From Trachipleistophora hominis (Eukaryota > Microsporidia > Pleistophoridae): a stretch of DNA of 64,000 nt. Positions within the stretch are counted from its first letter, which is position 1; every line of letters begins with the position of its first letter. The stretch covers positions 31,444 to 95,443 of the forward strand of contig JH993952.1 in the NCBI GenBank assembly GCA_000316135.1, given 5' to 3'. Positions 11,648 through 19,645 of this stretch are shown here, one piece after another. The notes below the pieces were generated by a model, which worked only from the letters and a program-made list of their open reading frames with translations, did no database searches and was not told where the DNA came from. Made by a program: the position numbers and the translations under genes.

Positions 11648-12361
11648 GTACAATAGTACAAGCATAAAACTAATGGTTATTTTCAATGAATACGTATTTT
11701 TCTGTCAGAACTAAAATAACACAGTTCCTTCTCAAAAATTGCAATTAAATATGTTTTTTAATCTAATAGAGTAAAACTGATGGATTATTTATTAGTTGTA
11801 TTTGTTAGTTGCGATATGCTGTCTCAAAAAATATTTTGTGGAGAAAAATCTTTTTAATGGTTTATTAATTTTTTAGCCCATGAGGTCCGTTTAATATTAC
11901 TCAACGAGTACGGCTTTGGCATAATAACCACGCATACTATTCCTCATCAATCACATGTTCTCAATTATAATCAGTGATTTATGTCGTATAATACGAACCG
12001 TGTTGAATTCTAATCAACCAAACTGCCGAACAATATTTTTTAATTAGATCGTTTTATAAAAACAGCAAGAGAACAAAAAGATACGTGCACTCTAAATACT
12101 AACGTCACTATCGCCAAGTGCTGGCAGACCGCTTACTATCATAGCTATCAGTAGTCATAAACTATCAAAAATAACTATTTATGTACATCAATACTTTTTT
12201 AAATCGAGAAAGGTTTATTTATAAAGGCCAACCATTCATCTTCTACGCCCGCACCACTAACCTAACTAAAGCAACACTCTGTTTTTCAACCGTTTGCCAG
12301 CTCATCCAAAATTTCGTTTTTGTTGCTTTCAATTTTATGAGCCCACCCATTTTTCGTACCC

Positions 12362-12739
12362 ATGGAAAGCGATGATGCCCTCCAATACCCCTTCATTCTC
12401 CAATGCGCACACTGCAAAACAATCATAGCCGACAGTTTCTCTCTCATAGACTATGTTCAAAACACATTAACACTTACAAAAGTGTCCTCATTCGTAAAAT
12501 TTAAAGAGAAGGAATGTCCAAACGAACGGCCATACGCATTTATACTGTGTGAATGCGATACTGTGGTAGGAAAGAAGTACCGGGATGAGAGTGTGTATCT
12601 TTTGGATGACACACAGCTCATATCGTATGTGTTGGGAAATGGTAATAGCAAGCGATACAGTATCAACGAGGTTGTGGAAGAGTTGGGAAAGTTACAGAAG
12701 TTTTGTTTGTATCTTTATAACCGGTTAGATCATAAATGA
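12362..12739 (+). CDS. mis18: Mis18-family (Yippee-like) zinc-binding protein
   Basis: A 125-residue protein with the Mis18/Yippee layout: a first zinc knuckle (FILQCAHCKTIIADS, C15 and C18), a second cysteine pair (ILCECDTVVGKKY, C63 and C65) followed by the G-x-x-Y signature, then ISYVLGNG, which matches the SYxLGS stretch of Mis18 proteins. Mis18 primes centromeres for loading of CENP-A in animals and fission yeast, acting in the nucleus. The C-terminal 30 residues look like a short coiled coil, as in Mis18 where it drives oligomerisation. The second pair is C-x-C rather than the usual C-x-x-C. The ATG directly follows TACCC, the C-run start context. Alternative: another Yippee-fold protein, but the LG motif favours Mis18. 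Confidence 0.7.
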   Translation: MESDDALQYPFILQCAHCKTIIADSFSLIDYVQNTLTLTKVSSFVKFKEKECPNERPYAFILCECDTVVGKKYRDESVYLLDDTQLISYVLGNGNSKRYSINEVVEELGKLQKFCLYLYNRLDHK

Positions 12740-13024
12740 TGCGTGTACATTTAATAAATTACATTATTTCCGTTTTCGAGTGGTTATTCTCTATTTGAGC
12801 ACAGTGTCTTAGTAATCGTACGTTTTAGGGAGTACTAACCATACTGTCTGTTTTTAATATGTAAGCCATGCTCTGTTAGACATACCAACCACAAATAAAT
12901 TTCCCTCGTTTTTCCTTTAATTACATTCTAGAACTTGGATGCTTGTTTCCCACGTTAATCTTGCACGATAAGCAATCTAAAATTAATTTTAGAGAACGAT
13001 AAGAAAGGGGTAGAGCAAACAAAC

Positions 13025-13090
13025 AGTGCTCCTTTAATCAAAGCGATGGTCATGGTCAGTTCCAGTCAATCAGAAAAATGTACGCGTTAA
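13025..13090 (+). repeat. SINE-like element, family A head fragment
   Basis: AATCAAAGCGATGGTCATGG followed by TCAGTTCCAGTCAATCAGAA aligns with the family A head (CCAAAGGCCGGTGGCCATGG...). The tail is not recognisable. Confidence 0.5.
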
Positions 13091-13387
13091 GATGTACGGA
13101 ACAAAATATTTTTAAAAAGTGTGTACCCCACGTGTACAATTGCTATACAAATAGGCATCACCATAAAATACGTAAATAGTCGTATCCGAGTTTACGGTTA
13201 GATATCGATATGATGTATCCATTGATAAATGTTGCTTGTGCAACGTATAATATAAAGCATATTGACAATTTAAACTGCTCTCATCATCAGCTTGCGAATT
13301 GTTTTTTTATTAATATGACACTACGTTACATCGTTTATACAATGGAGAGGAGATTAATACGCGTTCAATATCTTTAATCTCGATTTT

Positions 13388-13432
13388 TTTGACTATAAGA
13401 GTTTTATTTAAAAATCTGATGACTCACACTTT
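13388..13432 (-). repeat. SINE-like element, family B, 5'-truncated
   Basis: On the minus strand: GAGTCATCAGATTTTTAAAT then AAAACTCTTATAGTCAAAAA. This is the tail half of the element seen complete at 15853-15952. Confidence 0.65.
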
Positions 13433-13734
13433 GATTTTGATTAATTTCCTTTTTGTATTCTACCTCAACAATTTCTGAACAATTTGTATTCTTCAGCAGG
13501 GTTAGAAAATTGGTTTTGTGACGCTGTCAACGATTTGTATGAGATGTTTATATCTCTGATCACATAAAATAGGAACAAAGAACAAAAAGCTACGCTTTAT
13601 TCAAGAAGTATAGTAAAAATTAATGAACAAACAATCGTTTACATTCACGATCAGGATTCGAAGTTCCTAATGATTATCTGTACATTTCGTAGGTATGATT
13701 ACCTTAAATAAACAACTTAATATTAATAAAAAGG

Positions 13735-14110
13735 TAACTAGCGAAATGGTTGGTCAGTTCGACAAAAAAATCACAAAATACTACCTTATATTTTGATTTT
13801 ATAGAAAGTTGTATATCATTATAAAGTTCTCATCTTCCGAGACTCACTCAGCATTCATGTACAATCGATTTTTAGCTTAAAAGTCTGTTTAATTAGCACC
13901 CCACACACCAAACAGACTTTCCTGACACGCATGTACAATCGATGTTTAGTGAAAATGCTATCACCAACTAAAAATTAATTTTCTAAACTCCTGATGAGAA
14001 ATTCCAACGACACGAAAATGGAGACTCAAAATGAAATAAAAAACCAAGAAAGACAAGTTCTATCAAATACGTGCTAATTTACATTTTGTTTTATAAATGG
14101 AATAGTGCAT
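13735..14110 (+). repeat. Degenerate dispersed repeat, copy 2, with nested SINE
   Basis: Collinear with 10850-11170 (shared GACTCACTCAGCA, GTGAAAATGCTATCACC, TTTTATAAATGGAATAGTG). It is interrupted at 13870-13929 by a SINE-like element and one 14 bp target duplication, so the first copy acts as an empty-site reference. Confidence 0.55.
13870..13929 (-). repeat. SINE-like element, family A, 5'-truncated, nested
   Basis: The minus strand reads CGTGTCAGGAAAGTCTGTTT then GGGGTGCTAATTAAACAGAC and a short A-rich end. It is flanked by perfect 14 bp direct repeats CATGTACAATCGAT at 13856-13869 and 13930-13943. Confidence 0.8.
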
Positions 14111-14271
14111 CTAGCATGTTAAGGAATCAGTTTAACTTTTTTCAACTGAAAGAGGTTTCTTTAAAGAATATAGTAATTAATATTTTACTTTTAATGCACG
14201 TACTCTACAAAATCTCTATAATAATCACGTATAACACTATTTTATTAAATCAACCTACTATCAAATATTAA

Positions 14272-14350
14272 AGTTGGACCGATACATGTTGCGACACAAG
14301 GGTTATTTATTTAAGTGATTAAATAGAGGAGGTTGGCTCCAGGCCAACAA
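14272..14350 (-). mobile_element. MITE-like element, copy 3 (inverted)
   Basis: Reverse-oriented copy of the 80 bp element at 9688, carrying TTATTTAAGTGATTAAATAG and the AGGCCAACAA terminus. ATTAA lies next to both ends. Confidence 0.6.
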
Positions 14351-15101
14351 TTAATATAAACAACTGTTAATTTAATGATTGTTCTATTCTCATTATTGGG
14401 AACATTATTTTTTATTATGATCTATGATTCTGCATGTGATCATCTAACCAATGATCTTATTCTCAATAGATACGCTGTGTGTATTTACGATAAACTAATT
14501 CATTTAATACTGATTTTAGCAGTGTATTTCCTTTGATTGTTTAGTTTTTGTGGTTAGAATGTTCCAATTTAATTCCTTAAATAGTATTTTGTTGTTTAAT
14601 TCTGATAAAATTAGATCGATTTATAAAAAAGTGACCATACAATCATAAAAAGGATGTACTTCTGCACTTAATTTTATAAAAAAGAAAATTTGATTAAAAA
14701 TAAATAATCCAAAGAGATATTAAAGATCGTGTGATCTGCTAGCAATCATAATATTTAATTGTATATAACAGATATTAAAATTATAAAGTTACCATCTAGT
14801 GTGGTATTCAATGGAGTATTCCTTCCAATAACAAAAATCTAATATTCTGATATGTAATAACTTTGAGAGAAGATTCATCCTTATTTATGTATGTGTAAGG
14901 CATAAAAAATTAATTATTAATTCTGTTGACCAATTTATCACATTGTTGTTCATTATATACCATTTATTTACCCGTCATAAGAATAATCTAACACTTTACG
15001 CTCTATAAGGCACTTTTTAAATCATTATTTACTCATATAATTCATTTTGTATGACCAAGTGAATCTTTTTAAGTGTGTATGAAGTATAAGTGTTGGTTGA
15101 T

Positions 15102-15213
15102 TATTTTTTTTGAACAAACATATTTAATTAATTGAACGTTCTATCCAACATCTATTAACACGCTCTTCCTGGTGTGTTAGCACCTACCATGGCCTATTCA
15201 GCTTTTGGTTCAT
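15102..15213 (-). repeat. SINE-like element, family A, full length
   Basis: The minus strand reads ATGAACCAAAAGC, GGCCATGGTAGGTGCTAACA, CACCAGGAAGAGCG, then the AATTAATTAAA tail and an A-run (T-run at 15102-15111). The hairpin stem is GGTG/CACC here instead of GGTC/GACC. Confidence 0.7.
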
Positions 15214-15251
15214 AAGGTGAATATTCTTCATAAAAAAGGTTCTGTCTGTGA

Positions 15252-15300
15252 TGGTTTTTTTGACTAAAAGAGTTTTATTTAAAAAATCCTGTGGCTAGCC
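15252..15300 (-). repeat. SINE-like element, family B, 5'-truncated
   Basis: The minus strand reads GGCTAGCCACAGGATTTTTT then AAATAAAACTCTTTTAGTCA and an A-run. It matches the tail of the element at 15853. Confidence 0.65.
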
Positions 15301-15852
15301 TTGCCTGTAAAGGTAAGGATCAGAAAGTGTTAATGAATATTACGATTGTACTATAAAAGGTGTATAGAAATAAATAAACGCTTTTATAAATTAGATTAAG
15401 CATGTACAAATACGTATTCGTGTTTGAATTGATCGCACAGCAAATACAAAATAATATCAATCACATGTTATGAATCGTTATTCAATATTTACCTTTTCCT
15501 TAATTATAGTGACCTATAACAATACATCACAGGTCTTTTTTAACACATGTTAATAATCTCTTATCATAAGGATCATAAAACAATACAAAGATAAATTTAG
15601 CAATTACATTTAGAACGATTGATGAGCGAAATGTTGCTAATTAAAACCATCGAAATAATTGTTGTATAAACGGCTTTTTATTGTTAACATGGAAACATTC
15701 CATGAACCATAGGTTGATAACTATGATCTATCGTAATATATCATAAAAGTGCATGTGCGATATTTAGAAACTAATAAAACACTTTTTTAGAGGATGACAT
15801 AGAAATATTAATATTTCTAACTTTTATAATTAAATGATAGCAATTCTCAATT

Positions 15853-15952
15853 TTTTCTTGACTAAAAGAGTTTTATTTAAAAATCTGATGACTAATTGTC
15901 CATCTTATTACGACTTTTAGATTATGAGACTAAGCGCTATCGATTGCGCCCT
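15853..15952 (-). repeat. SINE-like element, family B, full length with tRNA-Met head
   Basis: The minus strand starts GGGCGCAATCGATAGCGC, a D-arm with a GCGC/GCGC stem, then TTAGTCTCATAATCTAA, an anticodon arm with CAT in the loop, then AAGTCG. This is the 5' half of an elongator tRNA-Met. A unique middle and the family tail (AATAAAACTCTTTTAGTCAA, then A-rich) follow. Perfect 13 bp direct repeats GCAATTCTCAATT flank it at 15840-15852 and 15953-15965. Confidence 0.8.
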
Positions 15953-16498
15953 GCAATTCTCAATTAATTAATTAATCTTCTAATAATTTACTAAATATAC
16001 TCTTATTATGATGGTATTATAAGAGTATTGTATCAGTAAAAACTGTAATATCACGAAATAAGTATTAATTATAAACATAGCAGTGTTATAACAATAAATA
16101 TTTGTAGTAGAGGGTAAAAAGGTAAGCATACAAATTTATCTTACAACATAAGAATGTATCGTCTCACTGATGGTGTTTCTTCTAACAAAAAGACCGCAGT
16201 ATACTAAAAACGTGTTTACAAGTAAATAAATGGTGTTATACCATGCACCACCGCTCTATAATTACATGTAACGTACGTATTGTTAAAAAATCAATAGCAT
16301 AATATCAACGTTACGTACAACAGTACAGATATAAAGCACTATTTAACAAGTTTAAGTAACAAAGAAATATAATAAACCTTAAAATATCTCATGATGAGAT
16401 GTTTTATCATATAAATTAATTTAATAAATAAAAAAAATCCAAAACAAACACGCAAGCAAAATTTTTACGATTTTTAAAATAATTTCCTTTTTTGCAGC

Positions 16499-16624
16499 AC
16501 TTTCTCGTAGAACAAGCAATTCAAAAATACAACACAATCAAAGAAGACACATTACAGGAAAACGACACAAACCGTCTCATAGAAATGCCAGTGACCATTG
16601 TCGGTCTCATCAGACCAGAAGAGT
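16499..16624 (+). other. Exon-like open stretch of unknown origin
   Basis: After TTTCCTTTTTTGCAG, which looks like a splice acceptor, an open frame of about 42 codons runs to a TAA at 16624 (ends PVTIVGLIRPEE). It is clearly richer in GC than the flanks and reads like real protein, but has no upstream start or partner exon that I could find. Its last 13 codons coincide with the head of a family A SINE-like element. It may be a gene fragment carried by the repeat, or chance. Confidence 0.3.
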
Positions 16625-16722
16625 AAATTAAAATAAGTGAAATATGAAGGAGATAAATAAAGAAGGTTTTATAAAATAAGTGAAATATGAAGGAGATAAA
16701 TAAAGAAGGTTTTATAAAAAAC
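16585..16722 (+). repeat. SINE-like element, family A, with duplicated tail
   Basis: The head reads CCAGTGACCATTGTCGGTCT with the hairpin GGTC-tcatca-GACC and CAGAAGAG. The tail, with GAAATATGAAGGAGATAAAT, occurs twice in tandem with a period of about 43 bp. Confidence 0.65.
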
Positions 16723-17552
16723 TAAAAACTGTCAAAAATACCAAAAATAATTCGTAACAAGCGTTTAAATATCGTATACAGCCATTTAGACCAAATGATA
16801 CAACCATACATATCATTAGTACTAACCGTATCAAAACAAAAAATGACAGCACTCCAATCTAACACGTGTGATTAGAACGATGAGCATGACCCATTCGTAC
16901 TTTTGCCCGTATTGTCCATCGAAAAAATTTGCATTCCATTATTTACCACACATTTTACCTATTCAAGACAACACGATTACATTCTCCCGCCACACTATCT
17001 TGTTCCAATACAGAACGTACCATCCAAGTACATCCCATCCATTAAAAGCATTTACCACACTTTCTATTTTATCCTAACATTCACGTAAGAAAATATTTTC
17101 CTATTTTATTTTGCAGAAAACGGGTGTATATGGCGTATTTCGTCTTTTTTACCGTTCTAATCAACCTGTTGTTACGTTCTAAGATGGTTCTTTAATCTTT
17201 TATTAAAGTTTGTTTAATTTGTTGTATGATTAGCAATAGCACAGTAATATTAGTATTGTAGGTGGTAGTTAAGTATTAATGATTAGTATTAATGATTAAT
17301 ACTATCTATTTAACAGTATTATTTGTTATTACTATTTGTTATTACTGTTTGTTATTTCTCTTCCCTTTTCTATCTTTTACTACCATTTACATTATTTTAC
17401 CATTGTACGAATTATACGATCAATTTATTTATTCTTATTCTACCGTTTAATTACAATACCAATCATTTAAGCATAGCCTTCGACTCATCAATCTATTATG
17501 ATTATAAGTAAATCATAATAGTAATAGATTATTATTTAAATAGATTCATTAA

Positions 17553-17765
17553 AATCATTCACATCGTTAATCATTCACATCTTTAACCATTCACATCTTT
17601 AATCATTCACATCTTTAATCACAAACTACATCTTTAATTACAAACTACATCGTTAATCATTCACATCGTTAATCATTCACATCTTTAACCATTCACATAT
17701 TGAATCATTCACATCGTTAATCATTCACATTTTTAATCATTCACATCAACAATCACCAACTACAT
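17553..17765 (+). repeat. 16-17 bp tandem repeat upstream of the WD40 gene
   Basis: About a dozen copies of CATTCACATCTTTAAT and close variants end about 80 bp before the start of the Tup1-like gene. It could be neutral or could lie in the promoter. Confidence 0.85.
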
Positions 17766-17844
17766 CATTAATTACATCTCCATCCTCTACCACAAATTTT
17801 TTACAATTCACCCCTTACCATCCCCACAAAATAACGCACCCCCC

Positions 17845-19044
17845 ATGTACCGCCGATTCTTCGAACTGCACGATCTCATGAAGAAAGAATACGAAAGCAT
17901 CCTCACAGAAAACACGCAGCTAAAAAAGCGTCTCAGAGAAATTGAAGACAAGCAGGAACACATCCTGATGGACCTTGACAAGAGCAGGCACTGCATACGC
18001 GACATGCAGAATTACATAGCATCCCTGCGTAGGATGCCTGAGAAGCACGGAGCAGAACGGCCAGCTGAGCGTGACAGGGGCGTCGAGCGCAAAGACATGC
18101 CGTGCCTGAAGATGGGCCATGACTGGGTGGTTGAGGGCGTGCCGCTCATCAACGTGTCCCTGCTGCACTCTTTTAATCTGGGGTGTGTGCCGGCAATGGT
18201 CGTTCTCTCAGATAACCAGCGTTTCTTAGGATTTACGACTGATCTGTGCTCGTACGTGATCAGATTGGAGGACAGGAGCATGCACCAGCTGAGCAACGCA
18301 TCGCAGAGCATTGAGCGTGTTCCTTTTGACGCGCCGAACGGCGCGTCAAGAGAGCTTGGCACGCTCGTTGCCATCTGTGAGAATGCGATGTACACGTACG
18401 AGAGTGACAGTGTGCTTAGAAAGTGGAGCTTAGACACCTTCAAGCTTGAGAGTGCGAGTGGGCCGGAGAAGCTGTGCGCAATGCAGCAGCGCGACAATGA
18501 GTTGTACGTGATGGGCAGCACGTTCGTAAAGCGCGTGCAAGATGGACACGCCGTGCACGGCGTGTCCAATGCAGAGGACCGCCAGCTGTGCATGGCAACA
18601 TGCAAGCACAAGGGCGGCATGCTCATCTTTACGGGCACGCACCTTGGAAAGGTGCTGTGCTACGATATGAGCACGGGCAGCGTGCGCGAGCACGCCATCC
18701 ACACGAAAGACGTGCTCTCAGTTGCCGTGTCCGCGTGCAGCAGTTACCTCGTGACAGGCAGTGCCGATGAGACGATCTTTCTGCTGAAGGTGCAGAGCGA
18801 TACGCTCAGCGTTGTGTTTGGGCCCGTCAGTTTTGGTGACACGGTGGTCAACGTGTGCTTTCTTGATGCGTTTGTGATTGCGAGTGGGACGGACAATGTG
18901 GTGCGTTTTTTTGATAAGGAGATGAAGAGCGTGGAGAGACTGGTTGGGCATGGTGAGCCTGTGCATAGTGTGGGGGTGGTTGGTGGTATGATGGTGAGTG
19001 CCAGTGGTGATGGCCGTGTTAGGATATGGTCTGTGTGCCAGTGA
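17845..19044 (+). CDS. TUP1: Tup1-like WD40 transcriptional corepressor
   Basis: A 399-residue protein with an N-terminal coiled coil (about residues 5-62, heptad-rich EYESILTENTQLKKRLREIE) followed after a short charged linker by a WD40 propeller (about 103-399). This is the architecture of Tup1/Groucho corepressors, where the coiled coil makes tetramers and the propeller binds DNA-bound repressors. The entry to the propeller, NVSLLHSFNLGCVPAMVVLS, resembles the conserved Tup1 stretch before its first blade, and late blades keep GSADETI and SGDGRVRIW. It is much shorter than yeast Tup1 because the glutamine-rich linker is missing. The ATG sits directly behind CACCCCCC, the strongest C-run start context in the window. 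Another coiled-coil WD40 protein cannot be excluded. Confidence 0.65.
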   Translation: MYRRFFELHDLMKKEYESILTENTQLKKRLREIEDKQEHILMDLDKSRHCIRDMQNYIASLRRMPEKHGAERPAERDRGVERKDMPCLKMGHDWVVEGVPLINVSLLHSFNLGCVPAMVVLSDNQRFLGFTTDLCSYVIRLEDRSMHQLSNASQSIERVPFDAPNGASRELGTLVAICENAMYTYESDSVLRKWSLDTFKLESASGPEKLCAMQQRDNELYVMGSTFVKRVQDGHAVHGVSNAEDRQLCMATCKHKGGMLIFTGTHLGKVLCYDMSTGSVREHAIHTKDVLSVAVSACSSYLVTGSADETIFLLKVQSDTLSVVFGPVSFGDTVVNVCFLDAFVIASGTDNVVRFFDKEMKSVERLVGHGEPVHSVGVVGGMMVSASGDGRVRIWSVCQ

Positions 19045-19645
19045 GCGTATTTATATAAATTAAAGAGGCGTGCCCCTTCTCTATCCAGCGTTGTTCATAA
19101 TTTGTGTGTTACTTGTGTAGGAGAGTTTGATATTGATTGTATGGTTTGAGTGTTATTAGTGTAAGGGGTTAGGGATAAGTATGGTTAGGATAGTATTAGA
19201 TTAGTATTAGAGTAAGGGGTTAGATTAGTATTAGGGTTTTATTAAGGGTTAGAGGTTAGGTTAGTATCAGATAAGTAATAATAAGTGTATCAGATAATTA
19301 GCATTATATAATTAGTATCAAATAATTAGTATTAGATAAGTATAGTAATAATACTTTTATTAATATTAATACTTTTATTAATACTTATCTAACACTGTTA
19401 TTATTATTACTACTTATCTGATACTAATTATCTAATACTGCAATTAATTCTTTACATGATTAGTAAGAATCTAAGAATTGATCGTAAAACGTTGCCCCTA
19501 TAAAACACTAAACAGTAATACCCCCTCTAACAGCTCTCCTCAGTAAAACATTCATCTACAGCCTATCCTACGCAGTTCTTCTCTTCATACGTTTAATTAA
19601 ACTTTGATGGGCTGTTCATCCTGCGGCTGTAACATGGTGTTAGTG
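19045..19645. repeat. Intergenic region with a large inverted repeat
   Basis: Between two convergent genes. Copies of AGGGGTTAGATTAGTATT are followed at about 19261-19440 by an inverted repeat in which TTAGTATCAGATAAGTAATA and TTAGATAAGTAT pair with their complements downstream. It could fold into a long cruciform or, if transcribed, a hairpin. Confidence 0.7.

Larger units (their letters stand above)
8943..12361. other. Gene-poor repeat field
   Basis: No protein gene recognised over 3.4 kb. It holds two MITE-like copies (9688, 11568), a tRNA-Gly-like relic (10185), one copy of a longer degenerate repeat (10850-11170) and a dispersed motif at 11181-11220. The rest is AT-rich sequence with no assignable feature. 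Confidence 0.5.
12740..17560. other. Gene-poor repeat field
   Basis: No convincing intact gene over 4.8 kb. It contains SINE-like copies (13025, 13388, 13870, 15102, 15252, 15853, 16585), a MITE-like copy (14272), the second copy of a degenerate 320 bp repeat (13735-14110) and an exon-like open stretch at 16499-16624. The open frames at 16868-17088 and 17323-17511 are AT-rich, lack the usual start context and I do not accept them. Confidence 0.5.

Noticed and set aside
16868..17088. Two overlapping frames of 61-69 codons with CPYCPSKK-like cysteines
   Set aside because: Only one cysteine pair, no C-run start, AT-rich composition; likely chance.
18012..18702. Minus-strand open frames of up to 208 codons across the Tup1-like gene
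   Set aside because: Shadows of the WD40 gene; no protein family resemblance and no start context.
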